This document shows positions 1 to 4,894 of a stretch of DNA of 8,964 bases, one piece after another. The position numbers were made by a program, and so were the translations under genes. The DNA comes from Candidatus Doudnabacteria bacterium. GTDB taxonomy: Bacteria > Patescibacteriota > Doudnabacteria > UBA920 > O2-02-FULL-48-8. How positions within the stretch are numbered: the stretch's first letter is position 1; each line of letters begins with the position of its first letter. The notes beneath the pieces are model-generated. The model was not told the DNA's origin and ran no database searches. It saw only the letters and a list, made by a program, of their open reading frames with translations. The stretch covers positions 1-8,964 of the forward strand of contig JACQPC010000092.1 of NCBI GenBank assembly GCA_016207695.1, read 5' to 3'.

Positions 1-9
1 CATTTGAAT

Positions 10-67
10 TTAGATATTGTTTAGGATTTAGTGCTTCGTGCTTAGGATTTAACTATTAGGATTTAGT
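10..67 (+). repeat. Degenerate 7-bp tandem repeat array ending at the nusB start codon
   Basis: Read in steps of seven from position 10, the bases give ttagata, ttgttta, ggattta, gtgcttc, gtgctta, ggattta, actatta, ggattta. GGATTTA is exact at 24-30, 45-51 and 59-65, and most units end in TTA or TTC. The 10-mer TTAGGATTTA occurs three times (21-30, 42-51, 56-65). The last unit supplies TAGGA at 57-61, six bases before the nusB ATG, so the repeat itself seems to provide the Shine-Dalgarno sequence. A 7-bp period is not a multiple of three, so the array does not look coding, and TAG stops fall in shifting frames. Its origin and function are unknown; replication slippage is the simplest explanation. 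Confidence 0.7.
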
Positions 68-544
68 ATGGCTAATAGACATTTATCCAGAACCATCGCG
101 ATGCAAAGCCTCTACGAGTGGGATTTCAACGAGAAGCAAAAACCCCTGGCAGAAATTACCGAGCACAACCTCAAGCAGTTCGGGCCGGGACTCGAAGATC
201 CCGCTTTTATTTTTGAATTGGTCAGGGGAGTGGAGAAAAACCTGCCTGAACTTGACCGGATCATCACCCAAACCGCCCCTGAATGGCCCTTGGATCAGAT
301 CACGATAGTGGATCGCAATATTCTGCGTTTAGGCATTTACGAACTTTTGTTTGCCAAAGAAGTGCCGCCCAAAGTGGCGATCAACGAAGCCGTGGAGCTG
401 GGCAAAGCTTTTGGGGGTGAATCAAGCGGCAAGTTCGTCAACGGGGTATTAGGAACTTTGTATAAGAATCTGCCAGAAACGGAGAAAGAAAAAGGTCAAA
501 ACAATAACAATGACCATAACGATAACAAAAAAATCAAAACATAA
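68..544 (+). CDS. nusB: Transcription antitermination factor NusB
   Basis: NusB is a small helical RNA-binding protein that pairs with NusE (ribosomal protein S10) on boxA RNA to promote antitermination, chiefly of rRNA transcripts. Visible family features are the basic N-terminus with NRHLSR and AMQSLYEWD (residues 3-19), the [12 protein letters not shown] helix (82-93) and the diagnostic C-terminal stretch [16 protein letters not shown] followed by [14 protein letters not shown] (100-129). The start is supported by TAGGA six bases upstream. The core ends near residue 135. The last 20 or so residues are a low-complexity Asn/Lys tail ([15 protein letters not shown]) that overlaps the next gene by 35 bp and probably adds nothing to the fold. 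It is first in a likely operon with the lamin-tail and HU genes. The family assignment is secure. Confidence 0.95.
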   Translation: MANRHLSRTIAMQSLYEWDFNEKQKPLAEITEHNLKQFGPGLEDPAFIFELVRGVEKNLPELDRIITQTAPEWPLDQITIVDRNILRLGIYELLFAKEVPPKVAINEAVELGKAFGGESSGKFVNGVLGTLYKNLPETEKEKGQNNNNDHNDNKKIKT

Positions 545-1952
545 TCTCCCAAAATTTTTTTTGCCGATTGCTGGCGTTTTAATTTTGCTGCCTGGATTAG
601 CCTTTGCCCAGACGGATCATCTGGTCTTAAGCCAGGTGCAGATTACGGGCGGAACAGGATTAACAGCCAATGATTTTATAGAGATTTTTAATCCCACGAA
701 TCAAGCCATTGATTTGAATGGGATGAGTTTGGTTAAAAGGACAAAGACTGGCACTTCGGACGTATTGGTGGCAAGCTGGAGTGAGGCGGTTGTTATCCCG
801 GCTTATTCGTTTTATTTACTGGCCAATTCGGGATATTTGGCAGAATCCCGCAATGCAATTTTTGACGAAACCATTGCCAATGATAACGGGCTTGCCCTGC
901 GGTCCGCCACTGGCGATATTATAGACAGCGTTGGATGGGGCGCGGCTGTTAATATTTTTGTGGAAGGGGAAGTCTTTTCTTCTAATCCCGGAACAAATAA
1001 GAGCTTGAGCAGGAAGTTTTCTGAAACCCAAGAGATACAAGACTCAAATAATAACAGCGCGGATTTTATTTTAGCCTCATCCAATCCCCGCAATCTAACT
1101 ATAAGCTTGGCACCTATCTTGTCTCCACCTCCTTCGCCGCCGCCAGCGCCAGCGCCTGAACCTCCACCTGCACCACCTCCGCCGCCGCCTCCTGCTCCAA
1201 TAGTCGCCCTGCCTCTTCCACCTCCGCCGCCGCCAGCTCCAGCACCGGTTGTTTATTCCAAAGCTGTTATTATTTCCGAGTTCATGCCCAATCCTTCCGG
1301 CAAGGATCCAGGCAGCGAATGGGTGGAGCTTTACAATACTTCTGCAAACGAAGTTGATCTTTCCGGCTGGAAGCTCGATGATGAGGGACAAGCGGGTTCT
1401 GTTGGCTCTTCGGCTTATGTTTTTCTGGATAATACTAAAATTGCACCATTGCAGTATCTTGTCCGTGTTTTGCCTGCAAGCAGTTTTGACCTTGATAACA
1501 GCAAGGGTGACAACATTCGGCTGTTTTGGCCGGATAATAATTTAGTGGCAGAAATAATTTATACCACTGACGCGGAAGAGGAAGTAAGCTTAGCCCGCAA
1601 AGATGATGGCAGTTTTGCCTGGAGCCGGACGTCGACGCCAGGCAATGCCAATATTTTTGATAATCGTGTGGTTGAGGAGCCAAAAACTATTGAGGATAAC
1701 GGCCCGGTGCAAGTGGTCACGGTCAGTTCAGAAGCGCCGGGTCAAGAAAATGCTGCGCCAAAACAGGAGAATCAGACTGGATATTCAGAGATTGAACAGG
1801 ACTCTTCATCGCCGCAACAAAGCAAAGTTGCCGGAGCCAGCGTTGAGAGCAAAAAAACAAATGCCAAGTCCTGGGAAGTGTTCACCACTATCGCGGTTGT
1901 CGTGCTGATAGTTTTTCTGTATACTTACTATAGATTTTTAAAAAAGGATTAG
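510..1952 (+). CDS. Secreted, membrane-anchored protein with two lamin-tail (LTD) domains
   Basis: The 480-residue protein starts with a basic n-region and a hydrophobic core ([15 protein letters not shown]) ending in AFA-Q at 33/34, a good signal peptidase site. A first lamin-tail-like beta domain spans about 37-170 ([21 protein letters not shown], later [10 protein letters not shown]). A Pro/Ala linker follows (about 205-247), then a second lamin-tail domain at about 252-384 ([38 protein letters not shown]). After an acidic, Gln/Ser-rich linker, a transmembrane helix (457-476) ends in RFLKKD, predicting an extracellular protein held by a C-terminal anchor. Bacterial lamin-tail domains occur in surface and nuclease proteins, but no catalytic motif is visible here, so a structural or adhesive role is inferred. 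The start lies inside nusB. The nearest SD-like AAAGG is 14 bases upstream, too far to be convincing, so translational coupling is likely. Confidence 0.85.
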   Translation: MTITITKKSKHNLPKFFLPIAGVLILLPGLAFAQTDHLVLSQVQITGGTGLTANDFIEIFNPTNQAIDLNGMSLVKRTKTGTSDVLVASWSEAVVIPAYSFYLLANSGYLAESRNAIFDETIANDNGLALRSATGDIIDSVGWGAAVNIFVEGEVFSSNPGTNKSLSRKFSETQEIQDSNNNSADFILASSNPRNLTISLAPILSPPPSPPPAPAPEPPPAPPPPPPPAPIVALPLPPPPPPAPAPVVYSKAVIISEFMPNPSGKDPGSEWVELYNTSANEVDLSGWKLDDEGQAGSVGSSAYVFLDNTKIAPLQYLVRVLPASSFDLDNSKGDNIRLFWPDNNLVAEIIYTTDAEEEVSLARKDDGSFAWSRTSTPGNANIFDNRVVEEPKTIEDNGPVQVVTVSSEAPGQENAAPKQENQTGYSEIEQDSSSPQQSKVAGASVESKKTNAKSWEVFTTIAVVVLIVFLYTYYRFLKKD

Positions 1953-1960
1953 TTAATTTT

Positions 1961-2236
1961 ATGAACAAGCAAGAACTGATTGATGCTTTGATAAATAAAA
2001 TGGGTGTAGGAAAAACTGACGCGGAAAAAGCTTTGCAGGCTTTTGTGGATGTTGTCACCGAAGCTTTGCGAAACGGGCAGGAAGTGAACATTTCTGGATT
2101 CGGCGCGTTTTCGGTTTCCCAGCGCGCGGCGCGCATGGGAGTCAACCCGCAGCACCCGGAGCAGAAAATCCAGATCGCCGCCACCAAAGTCCCTAAGTTC
2201 AAGGCCGGAAAAGGCCTTAAGGAAGCCGTGAGGTAA
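1961..2236 (+). CDS. hup: DNA-binding protein HU
   Basis: HU is a dimeric nucleoid protein that bends and compacts DNA with little sequence specificity. At 91 residues the protein has the normal family length. The N-terminal helices are present (MNKQELIDALINKMG, then the KTDAEKALQAFVDVV helix). They are followed by the conserved turn ISGFGAF (44-50), the beta-arm with RAARMGVNPQ (55-64, including the Pro that intercalates into DNA in characterised HU proteins) and the closing KVPKFKAGKGLKEAV. The gene starts 8 bp after the lamin-tail gene, with AAAGGA 12 bases before the ATG, and a strong terminator follows. This makes it the likely last gene of the nusB operon. IHF-type paralogues look similar, but the arm sequence fits HU better. 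Confidence 0.95.
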   Translation: MNKQELIDALINKMGVGKTDAEKALQAFVDVVTEALRNGQEVNISGFGAFSVSQRAARMGVNPQHPEQKIQIAATKVPKFKAGKGLKEAVR

Positions 2237-2258
2237 TGTTGGAGTTCGGGATGACAGA

Positions 2259-2290
2259 CAAAAGCTCCTTGACGGGAGCTTTTGATTTTT
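2259..2290 (+). terminator. Rho-independent terminator of the nusB-LTD-hup operon
   Basis: A perfect 10-bp stem, CAAAAGCTCC (2259-2268) with GGAGCTTTTG (2275-2284), encloses a 6-nt loop TTGACG and is followed by ATTTTT. It lies 22 bp after the HU stop codon. Confidence 0.85.
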
Positions 2291-2298
2291 GCTATATT
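2269..2298 (+). promoter_or_regulatory. Sigma-70-type promoter embedded in the preceding terminator
   Basis: TTGACG (2269-2274, five of six matches to the -35 consensus) is followed after 18 bp by TATATT (2293-2298, five of six matches). TGC just before it forms an extended -10. The predicted start of transcription is near 2305, about 20 nt before the ATG at 2325. The -35 box is exactly the loop of the upstream terminator hairpin. Confidence 0.65.
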
Positions 2299-2324
2299 GC
2301 CCAGTCATCCTTAATCCAATATTT

Positions 2325-2789
2325 ATGGTCAAGAAGCTGACTTATGCCTTGATAGCGCTGACGCTATTTGAGGCGGTTTCTCTCACACAAACACAAACAG
2401 CGATGGCGGCCTACGCCGTTAAGCCCGGAGATGTAATCAAGGCCAATGCCAGCGCAACAGTTTATTACGTGGACGATCAGCTCCAAAGAATCCCCATGTA
2501 TGCTGATGCGTTTGCGGTCCGCTACAATAATGATTTTTCCAAAGTGAAAAATCTGACTACTGCGGAAGTGGGGAGCGTTAACAACGATTTGATCCTTAAC
2601 CGTGAGATGTCCGAGGCCGAAGGCAGCCTGATTATGTATGATGTGGGCCAGACGGTTTATCTTATTGAGAATGGTATGAAGCGGCCATTTACCAGCTGGC
2701 AAGCATTCATAAACAGGGGATACTCCGGTTCGCAGATTAAATGGGTCGGCACTTATCATCTCTACGCCACCGGTCCGGTAATAAATTAA
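2325..2789 (+). CDS. Small secreted protein with two copies of the S-layer N-terminal module
   Basis: The 154-residue protein has an N-terminal signal peptide (MVKKLTYALIALTLF core, cleavage likely at AMA-A, about 28). I start it at the ATG at 2325. The open frame reaches back to a TTG at 2289, but that codon overlaps the promoter's extended -10 and would spoil the signal peptide. No Shine-Dalgarno is visible. The mature part holds two related repeats: 45-90 (TVYYVDDQLQRIPMYADAF, later NDFSKVKNLTTAEV) and 110-152 (TVYLIENGMKRPFTSWQAF, then INRGY). The second closely matches modules in the large protein at 4895-8476 (YLVANGQKRGFVS, WLLENGTRRGFTS). The first resembles VYY-x-G-KR repeats that I recall from Patescibacteria surface proteins. 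It is probably a cell-surface accessory or S-layer-interacting protein. No enzyme motif is seen. Confidence 0.8.
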   Translation: MVKKLTYALIALTLFEAVSLTQTQTAMAAYAVKPGDVIKANASATVYYVDDQLQRIPMYADAFAVRYNNDFSKVKNLTTAEVGSVNNDLILNREMSEAEGSLIMYDVGQTVYLIENGMKRPFTSWQAFINRGYSGSQIKWVGTYHLYATGPVIN

Positions 2790-2798
2790 TTAGTGTTA

Positions 2799-2829
2799 AA
2801 AAATCCTCCGCTAATAGCGGGGGATTTTT
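2799..2829 (+). terminator. Rho-independent terminator after the small secreted protein
   Basis: A stem of about 14 bp pairs 2799-2812 (AAAAATCCTCCGCT) with 2816-2829 (AGCGGGGGATTTTT) around a 3-nt loop, with one T-G pair at 2807/2821. The left arm is A-rich and the right arm ends in T5, so it could act on both strands. It sits 9 bp after the stop codon. Confidence 0.88.
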
Positions 2830-2870
2830 ATTTATCCTTCCTAATTTCTCAATATTTCTTAACTTCTATT

Positions 2871-2908
2871 TGTCTAATTAAGCTTGTAATTACAGGTTTT
2901 ATTAGACA
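2871..2908. promoter_or_regulatory. 38-bp near-perfect palindrome, putative operator (copy 1)
   Basis: TGTCTAAT (2871-2878) and ATTAGACA (2901-2908) are exact inverted repeats. Their centre coincides with the perfect palindrome GTAATTAC (2886-2893). Across all 19 opposed positions only three break strict symmetry (T-T, G-T and T-G). Each half also contains a direct sub-repeat: TTGTCTAATTA (2870-2880) and TTGTAATTA (2884-2892). A loopless dyad centred on AATT suits a dimeric DNA-binding protein better than an RNA hairpin. The last six bases, TAGACA, serve as the -35 box of the following gene, so binding here should affect its transcription. A copy matching at 35 of 38 bases lies downstream at 3627-3664. 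The binding protein is unknown; the adjacent PaaX/Cas2-like protein is the obvious candidate. Confidence 0.75.
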
Positions 2909-2931
2909 GAAAAAATAACGTTTGCTATGCT
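2903..2931 (+). promoter_or_regulatory. Promoter of the PaaX/Cas2-like gene, apparently leaderless
   Basis: TAGACA (2903-2908) matches the -35 consensus at five of six positions. After a 17-bp spacer comes TATGCT (2926-2931), preceded by TGC as an extended -10. Counting seven bases on from the -10 puts the transcription start at 2938, the A of the ATG, and there is no Shine-Dalgarno. The -35 is the end of the palindrome. Confidence 0.65.
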
Positions 2932-2937
2932 GGCGTT

Positions 2938-3597
2938 ATGGAACCATACAAAAAGCCATCGATTGCGCGGGCCGTTTCCCAAGCATTGCCAAAAAAACGC
3001 CTGGAATTGTCTGAAAAGCAGTTGCGTGGTCTTAAAACCACTGCCCAAATTATTTTGGCTATTGGCTTAGTTGCTGGAGCGATAAGCTTGGCTGTGTTGG
3101 CGCCTAATGCGTTACAATTATTAAAGCCGTTTGTCACCAAAAACCGCACTAAAGAAGACAGACAAAGGCAAAACAGGAAATTCGTTAAGTCTCTTTATTA
3201 TTTAAAGCAACGGGGAGATATTGAATTAATCCCTATTGGCAAAGATTTTATTCTTAAGGTTACCCAGAAGGGCCGCAAAAAAGTGAAAAAGCTGCAGTTT
3301 GAAACTTTGTCAATTGTAACGGATAAAAAATGGAACAAACGATGGTGGCTCGTGCTGGCCGATATACCTTCCAAAACTCACCGTGGCCGGGCCGACGCTT
3401 TCCGGGATAAACTAAAAATATTGGGATTTTATCCGCTTCAAAGAACGGTTTGGGTTTATCCGTTCGATCCGCGCGATGAGGTAGATTTTGTATCTTCTTA
3501 TTATGATCTTACACAGTTCGTTACAGTCATGGAAGTCTCCACCGTTGATCCAGCAGACGAGAAGATGTTGGTTGATTTTTTCAGGGAAAAAATTTGA
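2938..3597 (+). CDS. Membrane-anchored winged-helix protein with PaaX/Cas2-like C-terminal domain
   Basis: The 219-residue protein has a basic N-terminus and one hydrophobic segment (about 34-55, continuing in APNALQLL). A basic linker (68-82) follows, then a region that reads as a winged helix (about 80-120: KFVKSLYYLKQRGDIELIPI, then KVTQKGRKKV). The C-terminal domain is ferredoxin-like (about 134-215: KRWWLVLADIP, RDKLKILGFYPLQRTVWVYPF, then FVTVMEVSTV). This matches the Cas2-like domain of PaaX-type regulators, and Asp142 sits where Cas2 has its first-strand Asp. No cas1, CRISPR array or phenylacetate genes are present, so neither CRISPR adaptation nor phenylacetate control is supported. 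A regulator acting from the membrane is the best inference. It stands alone between two 38-bp palindromes. It ends in TGA with no obvious GC-rich terminator, and the second palindrome may serve that purpose. Confidence 0.75.
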   Translation: MEPYKKPSIARAVSQALPKKRLELSEKQLRGLKTTAQIILAIGLVAGAISLAVLAPNALQLLKPFVTKNRTKEDRQRQNRKFVKSLYYLKQRGDIELIPIGKDFILKVTQKGRKKVKKLQFETLSIVTDKKWNKRWWLVLADIPSKTHRGRADAFRDKLKILGFYPLQRTVWVYPFDPRDEVDFVSSYYDLTQFVTVMEVSTVDPADEKMLVDFFREKI

Positions 3598-3626
3598 TTT
3601 AATTGTTTTAGATAATGCTATAGGTT

Positions 3627-3664
3627 TGTCTAATTAATCTTGTAATTACATGTTTTGTTAGACA
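3627..3664. promoter_or_regulatory. 38-bp palindrome (copy 2), between convergent genes
   Basis: This matches the copy at 2871-2908 at 35 of 38 positions, in the same orientation (differences at repeat positions 12, 25 and 31). The inner GTAATTAC and the outer TGTCTAA/TTAGACA arms are kept. Unlike copy 1, no -10 box follows at a suitable distance, so it does not overlap an obvious promoter. It lies 29 bp after the stop of the PaaX/Cas2-like gene and 47 bp beyond the encoded CCA end of tRNA-Pro, which reads towards it. It could be a second operator allowing DNA looping, a shared weak bidirectional terminator, or one copy of a dispersed palindromic repeat. Confidence 0.7.
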
Positions 3665-3711
3665 AGAATTGTTTTTGGATATCGGTTTGGTCCTTGCATA
3701 CGCAATTTACT

Positions 3712-3785
3712 TGGTCGGGGAGCCGGGAATCGAACCCGGTCTATCTGCTCCCAAAGCAGACGTACTACCGGTATACTACTCCCCG
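3712..3785 (-). tRNA. tRNA-Pro (anticodon UGG), CCA encoded
   Basis: On the minus strand the acceptor CGGGGAG pairs with CTCCCCG, followed by discriminator A and an encoded CCA (3714-3712). The D arm is GTAT/GTAC with a short 7-nt loop. The anticodon stem is TCTGC/GCAGA with loop TTTGGGA, which gives UGG at 3753-3751. The variable loop has 4 nt, and the T arm is CCGGG-TTCGATT-CCCGG. Without CCA it is 71 nt, a little short because of the small D loop. UGG can read all or most Pro codons. Confidence 0.95.
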
Positions 3786-3795
3786 ATTGAACTAT

Positions 3796-3801
3796 ATTAT
3801 A
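3796..3801 (-). promoter_or_regulatory. -10 box for tRNA-Pro
   Basis: A perfect TATAAT is read on the minus strand and puts the transcription start near 3789, about 4 nt before the mature tRNA 5' end at 3785. The matching -35 is poor (TTTCCA at a 17-bp spacing). It overlaps the control region of the divergent SpoIIM-like gene. Confidence 0.5.
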
Positions 3802-3810
3802 TGATATACT
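3802..3810 (+). promoter_or_regulatory. Extended -10 promoter of the SpoIIM-like gene
   Basis: TGA-TATACT (TGN at 3802-3804, -10 at 3805-3810) predicts a start of transcription at 3817-3818, directly at the ATG, so the mRNA is likely leaderless. No -35 box is convincing, as is common for extended -10 promoters. There is no Shine-Dalgarno before the ATG. Confidence 0.5.
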
Positions 3811-3817
3811 TTGAGTT

Positions 3818-4417
3818 ATGGAAAGACTTGTAGCGTTCTATAAAAACCTCTTTTTTGAAAACCGCAAGTGGTTTCGCAGGACCTTGATTTGGTTTGTGAC
3901 ATCACTGGTTGCGGGAGCAGTTGTATTTTTTATCCGGCCCCAGCTGCTTGAGGAAATCCTTAGGATATTTGAAGAAAAGTTTGGGCCTAATCCGCCTTTG
4001 GATTTTAATCTTGTCCTGGATATTTTCAAAAACAATCTGATGGTTTCCATAATCGCGACTGTTGGCGGATTGCTGTTTGGCATTGGCCCGTTTTTGATTG
4101 TGGTCACCAACGGTTTCTTGATCGGCTTTGTGCTGTTGGCGCTGATTCTTGGCGGAGAAGGGGTTGTGGAAACTTTATGGGTTTTGTTTTCAACACTTGT
4201 GCCTCATGGTGTATTTGAAATCCCGGCTTTTTTGGTTTCAGCCGCTTTAGGCTTGCGTTTAGGATTAAATTGGCTTTCAGAAGAAGCTTATGGACGCAGG
4301 TTTGCCACCTTATGGCAAGACTTCAAGTCAGTTTGGCTTTATTTCCCCAGCATCACCTTGCTTTTGTTCATCGCGGCTTTACTGGAAGTGTTTGTGAGTG
4401 GTAATCTTAGCAAGTAA
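3818..4417 (+). CDS. SpoIIM/DUF95 (stage II sporulation protein M) family membrane protein
   Basis: The 199-residue protein is very hydrophobic, with likely membrane segments at about 22-39, 75-96, 98-113, 132-150 and 174-192 and possibly a further one near 117-127. Family signatures visible are FKNNLMVSI (70-78), the GG-LFGIGPFLIVVTNGFLIGF block (83-104) and PHGVFEIPAFLVSAALGLRLG (129-149), the most diagnostic stretch. SpoIIM itself takes part in peptidoglycan remodelling during engulfment in endospore formers. Relatives in non-sporulating bacteria, as here, have no settled role, so the name should not be read as evidence of sporulation. The start at 3818 is set by the extended -10 immediately upstream. 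The stop is only 5 bp before tRNA-Gly, and no terminator separates them, so the two are probably one transcript. Confidence 0.88.
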   Translation: MERLVAFYKNLFFENRKWFRRTLIWFVTSLVAGAVVFFIRPQLLEEILRIFEEKFGPNPPLDFNLVLDIFKNNLMVSIIATVGGLLFGIGPFLIVVTNGFLIGFVLLALILGGEGVVETLWVLFSTLVPHGVFEIPAFLVSAALGLRLGLNWLSEEAYGRRFATLWQDFKSVWLYFPSITLLLFIAALLEVFVSGNLSK

Positions 4418-4422
4418 GTTTT

Positions 4423-4496
4423 GCGGGTATGGTATAGCGGTATTACGTCACCCTTCCAAGGTGAATAGGCGGGTTCGACTCCCGCTACCCGCTCCA
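4423..4496 (+). tRNA. tRNA-Gly (anticodon UCC), CCA encoded
   Basis: The acceptor GCGGGTA (4423-4429) pairs with TACCCGC (4486-4492); discriminator T and encoded CCA (4494-4496) follow. The anticodon stem is TCACC/GGTGA with loop CTTCCAA, giving UCC at 4455-4457. The variable loop has 4 nt, and the T arm is GCGGG-TTCGACT-CCCGC. The mature 5' end is 5 nt after the stop codon of the SpoIIM-like gene. The anticodon is UCC, not the UCA that would mark UGA-to-Gly recoding in some CPR lineages. Confidence 0.95.
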
Positions 4497-4520
4497 AAGA
4501 GCCTGAAAATAGGCTTTTTA
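4497..4520 (+). terminator. Rho-independent terminator after tRNA-Gly
   Basis: AGCCT (4500-4504) pairs with AGGCT (4511-4515), extended by G-T and A-T pairs through 4497-4499 and 4516-4518. The loop is GAAAAT and the tail is T5. It starts directly after the CCA end. Confidence 0.75.
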
Positions 4521-4592
4521 TGTTGTTTATATCATCAACTATTAATAGCTATCATGCTATTTGTGGATAATAAAACAGCCTTATTTTATTGC

Positions 4593-4621
4593 TTGACATT
4601 ATTGGCAAAAATCTTTAGAAT
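4593..4621 (+). promoter_or_regulatory. Strong sigma-70-type promoter of the S-layer-like gene
   Basis: Perfect TTGACA (4593-4598), a 17-bp spacer and TAGAAT (4616-4621, five of six matches) make this one of the two best promoters in the window. The predicted start of transcription is 4628. Upstream (4521-4592) the DNA is AT-rich and non-coding. It holds only small dyads, CTATTAATAG at 4539-4548 and ATAGC/GCTAT around 4545-4560, which might bind a regulator. Confidence 0.75.
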
Positions 4622-4627
4622 GTGTTT

Positions 4628-4894
4628 TGTAGTTAGGCTTTTCAACAATTACCTTGTAACAAAGGCTTAGCTACAGTTCGTCTTAGTTTATGGATATATT
4701 TGCGAAAAGGATGCAACTGGTTCCCAATTAATGGAACACGGTCGATCTTTGTATCTGCTCATCAAAGAGCTAAGCAAATATCCCCATAAGTAAATTAACT
4801 ACATGTTTATTAAATGACCAAAACTTGCGATTGATTGTCTCATATGAACAATTAATAAGGCAGGTTTTTTATTTTGATAAACAGGAGATTATAA
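4628..4894 (+). ncRNA. Structured 5' leader of the S-layer-like mRNA
   Basis: About 267 nt separate the predicted transcription start from the ATG, with no gene inside. A 15-bp stem pairs 4628-4642 with 4661-4675 (three G-U pairs), beginning exactly at predicted +1. A second long helix pairs 4687-4703 with 4774-4790 around a 2x2 internal loop. It encloses two hairpins, GTTCC/GGAAC (4720-4724 with 4733-4737) and TCTTTG/CAAAGA (4746-4751 with 4763-4768), so the middle forms a branched junction. A third hairpin pairs 4831-4838 with 4848-4855. The last 40 nt before the ATG carry the ribosome binding site and appear unstructured. Protecting an abundant mRNA from 5' decay is the simplest role; a regulatory switch is possible. 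It matches no riboswitch family I recognise. Confidence 0.55.
4883..4888 (+). promoter_or_regulatory. Strong ribosome binding site of the S-layer-like gene
   Basis: AGGAGA lies seven bases (counted from AGGAG) before the ATG at 4895. It is by far the best Shine-Dalgarno in the window and fixes the start. It fits high expression, in contrast to the apparently leaderless genes at 2938 and 3818. Confidence 0.85.

Noticed and set aside
1095..1391. Minus-strand open frame rich in Arg and Trp opposite the polyproline spacer
   Set aside because: It is the antisense shadow of the CCN repeats (GGN/CGG on the other strand) and has no start signals.
2289..2324. Earlier TTG start for the small secreted protein
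   Set aside because: It overlaps the promoter's extended -10, lies before the predicted transcription start and would put an unsuitable segment ahead of the signal peptide.
3595..3597. UGA as a glycine codon (as in Gracilibacteria/Absconditabacteria)
   Set aside because: Reading through the TGA would add only a few residues (GFNCFR) before TAA. No other gene has an in-frame TGA, and the only Gly tRNA here has anticodon UCC.
2871..3664. CRISPR array made of the two 38-bp repeats
   Set aside because: There are only two copies separated by a complete gene, with no spacer-sized intervals and no cas1, despite the Cas2-like domain.
2871..3785. Integrated element with the 38-bp repeats as ends next to tRNA-Pro
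   Set aside because: No integrase or transposase is present, the repeats are not part of the tRNA, and base composition does not differ. A genome-wide search could revive it.
3818..4417. Evidence for endospore formation from the SpoIIM-like gene
   Set aside because: The DUF95/SpoIIM family is widespread in non-sporulating bacteria, and no other sporulation gene is present.
4398..4670. Open frame of 90 codons across the end of the SpoIIM-like gene and tRNA-Gly
   Set aside because: It runs through the whole tRNA, its terminator and the S-layer promoter, and the product has no protein-like pattern.
4793..4820. Possible third copy of the 38-bp palindrome in the S-layer leader (TACATGTTT shared with copy 2)
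   Set aside because: Only a short stretch matches and the dyad arms are missing. In AT-rich DNA this is expected by chance.
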